40,668 nucleotides of DNA from an uncultured Lachnospiraceae bacterium (GTDB lineage Bacteria; Bacillota; Clostridia; Lachnospirales; Lachnospiraceae): the NCBI GenBank assembly GCA_910586125.1, contig CAJUHP010000029.1:7770-48437 (forward strand), in the 5' to 3' direction. Below are positions 7,531 through 15,214 of the stretch, in pieces. The notes beneath the pieces were generated by a model that searched no databases, was not told the DNA's origin, and saw only the letters and a program-made list of their open reading frames with translations. A program made the position numbers and the translations under genes. The first letter of the stretch is position 1, and every line of letters begins with the position of its first letter.

Positions 7531-7602
7531 GGCTCGTTGGTCAAGGGGTTAAGACGTCGCCCTCTCACGGCGAAAACATGGGTTCGATTCCCGTACGAGC
7601 TG
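7531..7602 (+). tRNA. tRNA-Glu(CTC)
   Basis: This is a 72-nt tRNA with acceptor GGCTCGT/ACGAGCT (first pair G-U) and discriminator G. The anticodon stem TCGCC/GGCGA closes loop CTCTCAC, anticodon CTC (codon GAG). It is 28 bp after tRNA-Pro and in the same transcript. Confidence 0.93.
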
Positions 7603-7606
7603 TTTG

Positions 7607-7647
7607 TAAAAGAATCCGCAGATTATTTTTTCTGCGGATTCTTTTTT
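7607..7647. terminator. Bidirectional terminator between tRNA-Glu and acylphosphatase
   Basis: AGAATCCGCAGA (7611-7622) pairs perfectly with 7631-7642. A T-run follows on the plus strand and a shorter T4 on the minus strand. It ends the tRNA unit and the convergent acylphosphatase transcript. Confidence 0.92.
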
Positions 7648-7930
7648 ACCAGTCAACCTGAAATCCCCACTCGCTCTCTTCGACAGGAATTTCCTCCGCT
7701 TCATACGACTCAATTACAATCCAAGGACTGGTTTGCAGCCGTCCGATCAGGCACCGGATCTCCAGCGGATCTCCCTGCACTTCCATCTCCACATAATCCT
7801 CTTCATTGCGCACCCAGCCAGTCAACCCCATCCGATCCGCCAACTGTGAGGCGCGAAACCGAAACCCCACTCCCTGAACCCGGCCATAAAAACAGATATG
7901 CTGCCGTACTTTTCGCGTCTGCTGATTCAT
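7646..7930 (-). CDS. acyP: Acylphosphatase
   Basis: This 94-residue protein hydrolyses acyl phosphates such as carbamoyl or acetyl phosphate. The signature GRVQGVGFRFRA holds the catalytic Arg24, and WVRNEEDYVEM holds the catalytic Asn42. The length is typical of the family. ATG 7930 is preceded by GGAGAG; the longer frame to 7960 is unlikely because it has no ribosome site. It lies 80 bp after the EetB-like gene and may be transcribed from the long Rnf operon or from an unrecognised local promoter. Confidence 0.93.
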   Translation of the reverse strand: MNQQTRKVRQHICFYGRVQGVGFRFRASQLADRMGLTGWVRNEEDYVEMEVQGDPLEIRCLIGRLQTSPWIVIESYEAEEIPVEESEWGFQVDW

Positions 7931-8010
7931 TCTGTCTCTCCTCTCCCATATTTTGCGCATCCCGAATTCTGCACCTGGATATTTCTAAAAAAGCAATTGC
8001 CAAACACGCT

Positions 8011-8535
8011 CTAAATCATTACAACGCGGATCCGTTTCACGACCTCCGCGCCCAAAATCCCGATCAAAAGACCGGTGATGCTTCCCGATACAAACAAAAC
8101 CGGAAGATACGCCATCACACCTGCATTTTCCAGCACCAGCATGGCGACGACAATCTGCCCTATGTTGTGAAATATCCCTCCGGTAATGCTGACCGCAATC
8201 ATACTAAACACTTTTGCTTTTTTTAAGAGTACCATTACGCCATAACTGAGCAGGCCGCCGCCCAGGCTGTACAGCAAAGACACGGTATTGCCGAAGGTAA
8301 AACCCACCAGCAGAATCCGAATCGCGGACAGAGCAAAAGCCTCCTTTGCTCCCAGCGTATACAGCGCGGCCAGCACCACGATATTTGCCAGGCCGATCTT
8401 CATCCCCGGCACAAAGAATCCGGTCGCTGCCAAGGGAATCAACGTCTCCAGATAACTCAGCACAAAGGCCAGCGCAATAAACAGACCGTATTGACAGAGC
8501 CTTTTTACCCGCTGTTCTCTCTTTTTGTCACTCAT
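8011..8535 (-). CDS. Gx transporter/EetB-like membrane protein (heptaprenyl diphosphate synthase component I family)
   Basis: This 174-residue protein has about five membrane segments. It has the profile of the Gx transporter family, still often named heptaprenyl diphosphate synthase component I: an LSYLETLIP start, then GMKIGLANIVVL, GFTFGNTVSLLYSLGGG and GGIFHNIGQI. In Listeria the family member EetB is part of the extracellular electron transfer locus, and family members are commonly found near FMN_bind proteins. Here it is the last gene of an operon with two double FMN_bind proteins and Rnf-like subunits, which fits a role linked to membrane redox chemistry. The biochemical function is not settled. 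I chose ATG 8535 because the family's N-terminus begins there; an upstream start at 8661 would add 42 atypical residues. Confidence 0.82.
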   Translation of the reverse strand: MSDKKREQRVKRLCQYGLFIALAFVLSYLETLIPLAATGFFVPGMKIGLANIVVLAALYTLGAKEAFALSAIRILLVGFTFGNTVSLLYSLGGGLLSYGVMVLLKKAKVFSMIAVSITGGIFHNIGQIVVAMLVLENAGVMAYLPVLFVSGSITGLLIGILGAEVVKRIRVVMI

Positions 8536-8606
8536 CGCATCTTTCTCTCTTTTCCTTTCTCTTTGCACAGAGCGCCCGCAAGCATCCCCCTTCATATAAG
8601 AAGAGA

Positions 8607-8628
8607 CAGGCCCAAACCTGCGGGCCTG
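8607..8628. other. Intercistronic hairpin upstream of the EetB-like gene
   Basis: CAGGCCC (8607-8613) pairs with GGGCCTG (8622-8628) around an 8-nt loop, in the 118-bp gap between the RnfE-like and EetB-like genes. There is no T-run. It may tune expression or processing of the last operon gene. Confidence 0.55.
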
Positions 8629-8653
8629 CCCCGATTCTGCATATTTTGGGCCT

Positions 8654-9403
8654 TTATCCAATCACTGACAGCATCATGGTAAGAAAGCCCAGGGAAATCA
8701 TCTCCACGGACAGACCGGCAAAATATTTGCCAGGCCGGGAAAAAATCATCTTTTTGCGGATTCCCACTAAAAGAACTACGGCAATCGCAGCCGCCACAGC
8801 CGCCTTCACGACCGGCATGATATCCGAACCGAAACTTGCCGCTGTCATCATCACCGCTACGGGAACTGCGATCCACAGGGAATCAGCCCCATTCTCTTTT
8901 TTCAGCAGCGCATAGACCGCCGCAATGCCCAAACCACCAAAAATCAGGCCAAAGGCCGTCCCGCTATAAGCGTTGCTGATCACAGAAAAGCTGCCGATCC
9001 CGTAGCCAAACAATGCACCCTTGCTTAACAGCTCGCGGCATACGGCGATTACAGCCATCACAGCCAGAGCAATATAATTCTGCTTCAGGATCTCGCCCGT
9101 GGAGGCTCCCTCCACGCCGTCATAGACATGTTTGCCGACCAGCATTCCGACCATACAGGCTCCCAAATAAAAATCCGAGCCGAATCCGGTCCACACCAGC
9201 GCCAGGCACAAAAGCGCTCCTGTCCCGATAAAGGCAATCGCGGCCGCGGCTGTTTTCCCTGCTGCTTCCGCCAGGGTATCTCCCAGAACGGTACCGGCTA
9301 CCAGAACAGCTCCGGCCACCAGTGCAATCTCCAGGCCCGTTGTAAAAAACACCAGTGCCAAGGCAAATGCCTCTGCAGCAAAACGTACTTTCATTGCATT
9401 CAC
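8654..9403 (-). CDS. Divergent RnfE/RnfA (NqrD/E)-like membrane protein
   Basis: This 249-residue protein has about seven or eight membrane segments. Its centre (around residues 125-150) reads CRELLSKGALFG, which lines up with the RnfE motif VREFLGAGTAFG found in this same operon at 14536-15210. The rest is poorly conserved and lacks the short N-terminal signature of canonical RnfA or RnfE. In Rnf and Nqr the A/E (D/E) pair holds an intramembrane iron-sulfur centre with conserved cysteines. Here only a few cysteines are visible, one of them beside the motif (Cys-Arg-Glu). I infer a distant paralogue that replaces the A/E pair in a second electron branch with the neighbouring RnfD-like and FMN_bind proteins. 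It starts six bases after the preceding gene. Homology is by eye only. Confidence 0.6.
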   Translation of the reverse strand: MNAMKVRFAAEAFALALVFFTTGLEIALVAGAVLVAGTVLGDTLAEAAGKTAAAAIAFIGTGALLCLALVWTGFGSDFYLGACMVGMLVGKHVYDGVEGASTGEILKQNYIALAVMAVIAVCRELLSKGALFGYGIGSFSVISNAYSGTAFGLIFGGLGIAAVYALLKKENGADSLWIAVPVAVMMTAASFGSDIMPVVKAAVAAAIAVVLLVGIRKKMIFSRPGKYFAGLSVEMISLGFLTMMLSVIG

Positions 9404-9409
9404 CCTCCT

Positions 9410-10090
9410 TTACTTTCCTGCCGCTTCCAAAAGACAGGCCCTGGCCGCTTCCAGAACCGCCTCTTTTGTAATCGTAGATTTGGTTGTCACATCCACATCG
9501 GCAGACTGGGACTCCAAAATCGCCGCCGCTACCTTCTCCACCACCTCGTCGGCGTAAGCCGGCGTCTCGTTGGGAACACCGATCTGGACATCTGCAATTT
9601 TTCCGTCTCCGTCCACCGTGATCGTCACGGTCACTTCACCGTTAAAACCTTGTACGGTCTGTTCATAGGTTCCGGCTGCCAGCGAAGCGCCGCCGCCTGC
9701 CGCCTGCTCCAGACAGGCCGCCGCCGCCGTTATCACCGCGTTGCTGGTGACGGTAGAGCCGCTCACCACGTCAATATCGGCGGACTGCGCTTTCAAAATT
9801 TTCTCCCGAAGCGGTTCTGCCGCTGCGCCGCCGTATTCCGGCGTCTCGCCGGAGGCGTCGATCTGCACATCCGCAATGGTTCCGTCGTTGCCGATGGTCA
9901 GCGTCACCTTCACATCGGTATTGTAAATGCCGGGAGCCGCCGCTTCATAGACACCGGGCGCATAGGAAGCGTCCGCGCCGGGAGCCGGGGCCGCCGAACC
10001 GCCTGCAAATTTTACGCCGGCCACAGCGCCGCCTGCCACCACCACTGTGAGGAGCAGAGCCGCAAAGCCGTTTGCTTTCTTTTCGTTCAT
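9410..10090 (-). CDS. Membrane-anchored protein with two FMN_bind (RnfG-like) domains
   Basis: This 226-residue protein has an N-terminal signal-anchor (about 9-31), a short Ala/Pro/Gly linker and two tandem FMN_bind domains (about 45-130 and 137-226). FMN_bind threonines are modified covalently by ApbE outside the membrane. The candidate sites are Thr113 in DVVSGSTVTSN and Thr206 in DVTTKSTITKE. The repeats share a strand motif (IADVQIDASGETP in the first, IADVQIGVPNETP in the second), so an internal duplication is clear. PplA, the extracellular flavoprotein of Listeria, also has two such domains, but that one is a lipoprotein. Here no lipobox cysteine is seen. The position between rnfD-like and RnfE-like genes suggests it carries electrons on the outer face. 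No apbE gene is present in the window. Confidence 0.85.
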   Translation of the reverse strand: MNEKKANGFAALLLTVVVAGGAVAGVKFAGGSAAPAPGADASYAPGVYEAAAPGIYNTDVKVTLTIGNDGTIADVQIDASGETPEYGGAAAEPLREKILKAQSADIDVVSGSTVTSNAVITAAAACLEQAAGGGASLAAGTYEQTVQGFNGEVTVTITVDGDGKIADVQIGVPNETPAYADEVVEKVAAAILESQSADVDVTTKSTITKEAVLEAARACLLEAAGK

Positions 10091-10101
10091 CTTCTCTCCT
10101 C

Positions 10102-11013
10102 CTATTTCACACCATATACATGAGGCTTCTTGTCAATCTGATCCAGGAAATACACCATACAGTTGGCAATCAGAATTCCGAAGCAGACCCCCTCCGGATA
10201 CGAGCTGAACTGCCGCACCAGAATCGTGATTACCGCCGCTGTCAGAGCATATAGAAGCTTTCCTTTCCGGCTGACAAACACGTAGTCCGTCAGCATGAAC
10301 AGGCCGCCAAGGAACAGGCCGCCGCCAAAGAAGCCCGCCGCCAGATTCCCCATCAGAAGTCCGCTCACCAGACCGGTCACAGCGATATAGACCGCGGCCG
10401 CCTCCACATTTACTTCCTTCTTATAGACCAGATACAGAAAACCAACCAGCAGAAGCAGAGCGCTGGTCTCGCCCAGAGCGCCGGGGATGTTTCCGATCAT
10501 CATTTCCCACGCGCTGTAGTCCATCTGCTCTCCGTACTTGATCGCACTGAGTACGGTGGCAGAAGCTGTTGTATCCGGGGCGCTCGGCACGGCATATTTC
10601 ATCATTTGGCCGCCGTACACCAGCATGGTGAACAGTCTGCCCATCAAAGCCGGATTGACCACGTTGCTGCCGATCCCGCCGAAAACCTGTTTTACCACAA
10701 TAATGGCAAACACATCGGCAATCATCACCACCCATACCGGCGTGGTGGAAGACATATTAAAAGCAATCAGTATGCCCGTCACCGCCGCGCTTGCGTCGCT
10801 GATTGTCAGCGGCTCCCGGCGAAGCATCTGCCAGATTCCTTCCGCCGCCACGCACGTCACGACAGAAACCGCCGTCAGAAGCAGCGCGTTCATCCCGAAT
10901 ATCATAATGGCATACAAAAGTGCCGGAAGCAGCGCGAAGCATACGTCCATCATGATCTTCTGTGTCGTTTTGGACGTTCTCAAATTCGGACTCAGATGTT
11001 GTTCCGCCATCAC
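10102..11013 (-). CDS. Second RnfD-like subunit
   Basis: This 303-residue RnfD/NqrB-family membrane protein has about nine or ten membrane segments. RnfD carries covalent FMN on a threonine in an S-x-A-T motif. Here the motif is TTASATVLS with Thr153, almost the same position as Thr154 in the operon's first RnfD (15820-16749). The proteins are clearly paralogous but divergent; one reads SATVLS and the other YATPLA. The gene overlaps rnfC by four bases (ATGA type), which indicates translational coupling. With RnfC and the following FMN_bind protein it mirrors the core C-D-G order of canonical Rnf operons. I infer that it either forms an alternative membrane module with RnfC or extends the first complex. 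Confidence 0.88.
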   Translation of the reverse strand: MMAEQHLSPNLRTSKTTQKIMMDVCFALLPALLYAIMIFGMNALLLTAVSVVTCVAAEGIWQMLRREPLTISDASAAVTGILIAFNMSSTTPVWVVMIADVFAIIVVKQVFGGIGSNVVNPALMGRLFTMLVYGGQMMKYAVPSAPDTTASATVLSAIKYGEQMDYSAWEMMIGNIPGALGETSALLLLVGFLYLVYKKEVNVEAAAVYIAVTGLVSGLLMGNLAAGFFGGGLFLGGLFMLTDYVFVSRKGKLLYALTAAVITILVRQFSSYPEGVCFGILIANCMVYFLDQIDKKPHVYGVK

Positions 11014-12365
11014 TTTTTCCCCCTTTCACGAATCATCGCTTTCACGGCGTCGCGGGCCTTGGTATTGTAGAAGGTCAGTTCCCGCTTGGCCGGGCAGGTA
11101 TAGGAACAGCAGCCGCAGGCGATACACTCGGTTGCATACAGTTTCTCACACAGTTCCAGATTACCGGCACGGTACGCATGATCAATCTTAAAGGGAGAAA
11201 GACCGGCCGGGCAGGCCATCGCGCAGCCTCCGCAGCGGATGCAGGGACTCTCCGCGATATGATCGTTCTTCAAAACCAGCAGGCCGCCGTTTACCTTTGT
11301 CACACACTGCGAAATATCGTTGCCGGTCATTCCGGTGCCGATGCACGGGCCGGTCATGGGGCCGCCCAGAATCACTTTATTATCCTTCTCCACAATGCCT
11401 CCGGCCAGCGCCACCAGCTCGCGGATAGGCGTTCCCAGAGGAACCAGGAAATTCTTCGGATCTTTCACCTGACCGGTGATGGTGATGCAGCGGGTAATCG
11501 ACGGAATACCGGCAAATACCATATCCCCCATCGCTTTGGCGCTCTGTACGTTGGAGACAATACAAGCCGCGTCCGCCGGGAGGCCGCCGGCCGGAATCTC
11601 CTTTCCGGTCACAGCCAAAATCAACTGCCGCTCGCCGCCCTGCGGGTACTTGGTCGGCAACACCTTTACTTCCAGAGGAACGTTCGTCCCCTGCAAAAGA
11701 CGGTTCAGATGATCGGCTACATCCTGTTTGTTATCCTCCATGCAGAGATAGCCTTTTTTTGCGCCGCCCGCCTTAACCATAGCGTTCGCGCCGTTTAATA
11801 TCTCCCAGCCATGCTCCAGAAGCATACGGTGGTCACAGGTCAAAAACGGCTCGCATTCCGCCGCGTTGATCAGCACATACTCGATGGGCTTATTGGGTTT
11901 ATACTTTACATGGGACGGGAATCCCGCGCCGCCCATACCCGTTATTCCGCCTTCCTCCATCAGCGAGATCAACTGCTCCTTTGTGTACGAAGCGAGATCC
12001 ATCATCTGACGGCGATAGGGCAGATCCTCCAAAGGCGGCTGTTTTTCGTCCGCCTCAATGACACAGACCGGAATCTCTTTGGGCCCGTTCTGTATTTTTT
12101 TAATCTCCTTCACCGTTCCGCTGACGCTTGCGTGAAGCTTCACGGCAAAAAAGTTTGCCGGAGAGCCAATCAACTGGCCCCGCTCCACATGGTCGCCTGC
12201 CTTTACCAGCAGCTCACAGATGCTGGGACCTGTCTGAGCCATGGAAATCTCGACCTGTTTGGGCGTGTATTCCACAATGGGCTTTGTATTGCTGAGCGCC
12301 TTATCCGAACCGTCCGTCGGATGAACGCCTCCATGAAAAACAGTAAAATCCTGATTTTTCATCAC
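11010..12365 (-). CDS. rnfC: RnfC, NADH-side subunit of the Rnf complex
   Basis: This 451-residue peripheral subunit exchanges electrons with NAD(H) in ferredoxin:NAD+ oxidoreductase. The N-terminal third has the RnfC barrel-sandwich part with the HASVSGTVKEI motif. The middle has the glycine-rich GGAGFPSHVKY nucleotide/FMN-binding segment. The C-terminus has two [4Fe-4S] motifs, CIRCGGCAMACP and CIACGCCSYTCP. The length is normal for clostridial RnfC. It is the only rnfC in the window, yet it sits seventh in the operon instead of first, between a double FMN_bind gene and the second rnfD-like gene. One RnfC may therefore serve both sets. AAAGGA precedes the ATG. Confidence 0.93.
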   Translation of the reverse strand: MMKNQDFTVFHGGVHPTDGSDKALSNTKPIVEYTPKQVEISMAQTGPSICELLVKAGDHVERGQLIGSPANFFAVKLHASVSGTVKEIKKIQNGPKEIPVCVIEADEKQPPLEDLPYRRQMMDLASYTKEQLISLMEEGGITGMGGAGFPSHVKYKPNKPIEYVLINAAECEPFLTCDHRMLLEHGWEILNGANAMVKAGGAKKGYLCMEDNKQDVADHLNRLLQGTNVPLEVKVLPTKYPQGGERQLILAVTGKEIPAGGLPADAACIVSNVQSAKAMGDMVFAGIPSITRCITITGQVKDPKNFLVPLGTPIRELVALAGGIVEKDNKVILGGPMTGPCIGTGMTGNDISQCVTKVNGGLLVLKNDHIAESPCIRCGGCAMACPAGLSPFKIDHAYRAGNLELCEKLYATECIACGCCSYTCPAKRELTFYNTKARDAVKAMIRERGKK

Positions 12366-12436
12366 ATACAGTCCTTTCTATACATTACAATTCGATTTTC
12401 TTTCCGGAAAGAAACGATGCAAAAATCTTCTGTGCG

Positions 12437-13138
12437 TCAGTTGCCGCTGGCTTCTGTCAGACACTGGGCCAGCGCCTCCAGAATCGCATTTCTCGTCACG
12501 CTTCCGCTGGTTGTTGCGTCCACGCCGGTCCCCTGCGCCTCCAAAATAGCCGCCTGCAGGACTTCTGCATCCGCACCGCCGATGGCCGGTGTTTCTCCCG
12601 ACGCATCAATCTGCACATCCGTGATGGTCCCGGCATCATCCACCGTCACCGTGACGGTGACATCCGCATCCTGGTTATAGCCTTTTGCGGCTGCCGTATA
12701 TGTCCCGGCCTTCAAGGGACCAAAATCGGTGGGGACCTCGCTGCCAGCTGTCTCCGGTTGCGCAATCGCTGCCGGAGACAGTCCGGCCTGCGTCATGCAG
12801 TCGGCTGCCGCCGTCAGAATCGCCCGGCTGGCATAGGTCGCTCCAGACACCATATCCACATCCACATTCTGCCGCGCTACAATGGCTGCCGGGATCTGCT
12901 CAATCGCCGCTCCCGCAATTTCCGGCGTCTCCTTCTGTTCTGTCACCACGACCGATACGATCTCTCCGTTCAGAACCGATACCTGTACCGTCACCGCCCC
13001 GTTAAAACCGGAAGCGCTGGCCGTGTACACGTCCGGGTTAGGCTTCACCAGCGCAATTGCCACGGCGATGGCGATCATAACCGCGAAGAGTCCCAGGCAT
13101 TTATAGGTGTCAAAAACACCCTGTTTTTTTTCTTCCAT
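12437..13138 (-). CDS. Membrane-anchored protein with two FMN_bind (RnfG-like) domains
   Basis: This 233-residue protein has one N-terminal membrane segment (about 14-31) and two FMN_bind domains (about 36-120 and 143-233) facing outside. The first ApbE-type site is DMVSGATYAS with Thr101. The second reads DATTSGSVTRN, with Ser213 in place of threonine, so flavinylation there is possible but uncertain. It shares the GxIxDVQIDASGETP strand with the product of 9410-10090, so the two arose from one duplicated ancestor. The gene lies 16 bp after rnfB and 71 bp before rnfC. Its place inside the Rnf gene order suggests an outer-face flavin carrier that takes electrons from, or replaces, RnfG. No secretion lipobox is seen. 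Confidence 0.85.
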   Translation of the reverse strand: MEEKKQGVFDTYKCLGLFAVMIAIAVAIALVKPNPDVYTASASGFNGAVTVQVSVLNGEIVSVVVTEQKETPEIAGAAIEQIPAAIVARQNVDVDMVSGATYASRAILTAAADCMTQAGLSPAAIAQPETAGSEVPTDFGPLKAGTYTAAAKGYNQDADVTVTVTVDDAGTITDVQIDASGETPAIGGADAEVLQAAILEAQGTGVDATTSGSVTRNAILEALAQCLTEASGN

Positions 13139-13154
13139 GTCGCTCTCTCCCCTC

Positions 13155-13928
13155 CTATGAAATGACCTTTACCGGACACTTGGTCTGACATGTGCCGCAG
13201 TTTGTACACTTCTCATAATCAATCTGAGCCAAATTCTCCTCCACCGCAATAGCGCCCTCCGGACAATTTTTAGCGCACATACCACAGGCGATACAGCCGG
13301 CCTTGCAGACCTTGCGGACTTCTTTGCCCGGATCGTGGTTGCTACAGGCCACCATGTGCGTCTTGGATTCCTCCACCAGTTCGATAATCTTCTTCGGACA
13401 TTTTGCCGCGCAGGCGCCGCAGCCCACGCACTTCTCCCGATCCACCACAGCCACACCGTTCACTACATGGATCGCGTCAAAATTGCAGGCTCTGGCGCAC
13501 AGGCCGCAGGCAATGCAGCCATAGGTGCAGACTTTGCGGCCCTTTTCATTCAATACCGCGGTATCGTTGTCTCCCCGGCACATCACAAAAGCCTTGCGGC
13601 CCTCGGCCGAGAGATCTCCGGCCTCCACGCCCATCACCTCGGCCACCTTGGCCGCGCAGGCCGCGCCGCCCACCGGACAGGCATTCACAGGAGCTTCCCC
13701 GTTAAAAATTGCCGCGGCCAGACCATCGCAGCCGGGATAGCCGCAGCCGCCGCAGTTGTTGCCGGGCAGACAGGCGCGCACCGCCGCCTGCTTCGGATCG
13801 ATCTCCACCCGGAAAACATGGCCGGTAACGCCCAGAAGCAGGCCGATTACTAAGCCCACGCCGCCTACCATCAATGTGGCATAGAGCACATTTGTAACGC
13901 TTATCATCAGAATTCCCGTAATGTTCAT
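13155..13928 (-). CDS. rnfB: RnfB, ferredoxin-oxidising iron-sulfur subunit
   Basis: This 257-residue subunit has an N-terminal membrane anchor (about 12-35) and a CGGCGYPGC motif for the first [4Fe-4S] cluster. Four ferredoxin-type cysteine sets follow: CIACGLCARAC, CVGCGACAAKCP, CIACGMCAKNCP and CTNCGTCQTKCP. RnfB accepts electrons from reduced ferredoxin on the cytoplasmic side. The cysteine count predicts about five [4Fe-4S] clusters, slightly fewer than in some clostridial RnfB. It follows rnfA by 16 bp. Confidence 0.95.
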   Translation of the reverse strand: MNITGILMISVTNVLYATLMVGGVGLVIGLLLGVTGHVFRVEIDPKQAAVRACLPGNNCGGCGYPGCDGLAAAIFNGEAPVNACPVGGAACAAKVAEVMGVEAGDLSAEGRKAFVMCRGDNDTAVLNEKGRKVCTYGCIACGLCARACNFDAIHVVNGVAVVDREKCVGCGACAAKCPKKIIELVEESKTHMVACSNHDPGKEVRKVCKAGCIACGMCAKNCPEGAIAVEENLAQIDYEKCTNCGTCQTKCPVKVIS

Positions 13929-13944
13929 GACTTATCCTCCTTGA

Positions 13945-14520
13945 TTAAATGGCCAGATTGGCAAAGCCGTAAAAGGCAATTGCCATCAGACACGCCGTAA
14001 TCATGACAATCGGAGAACCCTTAAAGGGAGCCGGCACATCGTTGTTCGCTGTTTTCTCCCGGATGCCGGCCAGAATCACGATGGCGATCAGATAACCGAC
14101 AGCCGTGCCAAAGCCGCACACGACGCTCTGCCAGAAATCATATTTATTCTGCACATTGGTCAGCGCCACGCCCAGAACGGCGCAGTTTGTCGTGATCAGG
14201 GGAAGGTAAACGCCCAACGCCTTATAGAGAGCTGGAATAAACTTCTTAAAAAAGGATTCTACGATCTGCACCAGACAGGCAATAACCAGAATAAACACAA
14301 TCGTGTCCAGGTACTCCAGATGCAGCATTCTCAAAATCTGATATAATCCAAAAGCCACCGCCGAAGCGACCGTGATGACAAATACGACAGCGCCGCCCAT
14401 TCCCACAGCTACATCCGTCTTGGTGGATACGCCAAGGAAAGAACAGATGCCCAAGAACTGGCTCAATACCACGTTGCTGAGCAGTGCCGCCGTAATAGCG
14501 ATAATAATCAATTCCTGCAT
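13945..14520 (-). CDS. rnfA: RnfA membrane subunit
   Basis: This 191-residue protein has six predicted membrane segments. It begins QELIIIAITAALLSNVVLSQ and contains FLGICSFLG and TTNCAVLGVAL, whose cysteines match those that bind the iron-sulfur centre shared by RnfA and RnfE within the membrane. Together the two form the electron passage from RnfB to RnfG/RnfD. The length and motifs are standard. It lies 15 bp downstream of rnfE. Confidence 0.95.
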   Translation of the reverse strand: MQELIIIAITAALLSNVVLSQFLGICSFLGVSTKTDVAVGMGGAVVFVITVASAVAFGLYQILRMLHLEYLDTIVFILVIACLVQIVESFFKKFIPALYKALGVYLPLITTNCAVLGVALTNVQNKYDFWQSVVCGFGTAVGYLIAIVILAGIREKTANNDVPAPFKGSPIVMITACLMAIAFYGFANLAI

Positions 14521-14535
14521 ATCGATTCTCCTCTC

Positions 14536-15210
14536 TTACTTACAGGTGCCGCAGGACTCGCAGTCGCTGGCGCAGCCCTTCTCTTTGCCGCCGTTTACGC
14601 CGTTGGTCGCAGATTTCATCTTAAACTTATTCTGCAGGGCCGCCAGCATCGCCAGCACCAAAAACGCGCCGGGCGCTTTCGTGATGATCGCAATCGGCTC
14701 AAATACGCTGCTGGCCTCATAGATGGTTATGCCAAAGGCCGTGCCGGCTCCCAAAAATTCACGGACCAGACCGATGACAATCAGAGCGACAGTAAAGCCC
14801 AGTCCCATACCGATCCCGTCGCAGGCCGACATCGTCACCGTATTCTTGGAGGCATAGGCTTCCGCGCGGCCCAGAATGATGCAGTTTACCACGATCAGAG
14901 GAATATACAGGCCCAAGGACGCATAGAGATCCTGTGTGTATGCTTCCATGATGAAATCCACCAGCGTCACAAAGGTCGCCACTACCACGATGTAGGCCGG
15001 CATGCGCACGCCGTCGGGAATGATCTTTCTGAGAGCCGCAATCAGCATGTTGGAAAGAATCAGAACCACCGTGGTGGAAACACCCATGCCCGCGCCGTTG
15101 ATGGCGCTGGTTGTGACGGCCAGCGTAGGGCACATTCCCAGCATCAGCACAAAGATCGGGTTTTCACGGATGATTCCGTTGTAGATTGCATCCAGATGTT
15201 TGTTTTTCAT
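14536..15210 (-). CDS. rnfE: RnfE membrane subunit with a cysteine-rich tail
   Basis: This 224-residue RnfE homologue has six membrane segments, with LGMCPTLAVTTSA and VVNCIILGRAEA holding the conserved cysteines for the RnfA/E iron-sulfur centre. It ends in a short hydrophilic tail with four cysteines (CASDCESCGTCK) after NGGKEKG. The tail is an extra metal- or disulfide-competent element whose role is unknown. ATG 15210 has GGAGGT upstream; the longer frame to 15249 overlaps rnfG and is unlikely. rnfG ends four bases before the start. Confidence 0.94.
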   Translation of the reverse strand: MKNKHLDAIYNGIIRENPIFVLMLGMCPTLAVTTSAINGAGMGVSTTVVLILSNMLIAALRKIIPDGVRMPAYIVVVATFVTLVDFIMEAYTQDLYASLGLYIPLIVVNCIILGRAEAYASKNTVTMSACDGIGMGLGFTVALIVIGLVREFLGAGTAFGITIYEASSVFEPIAIITKAPGAFLVLAMLAALQNKFKMKSATNGVNGGKEKGCASDCESCGTCK

Positions 15211-15214
15211 TGGC

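Noticed and set aside
13303..13853. Overlapping open frames opposite rnfB
   Set aside because: They have no recognisable domains or ribosome sites and mirror the GC-rich cysteine codons of rnfB.
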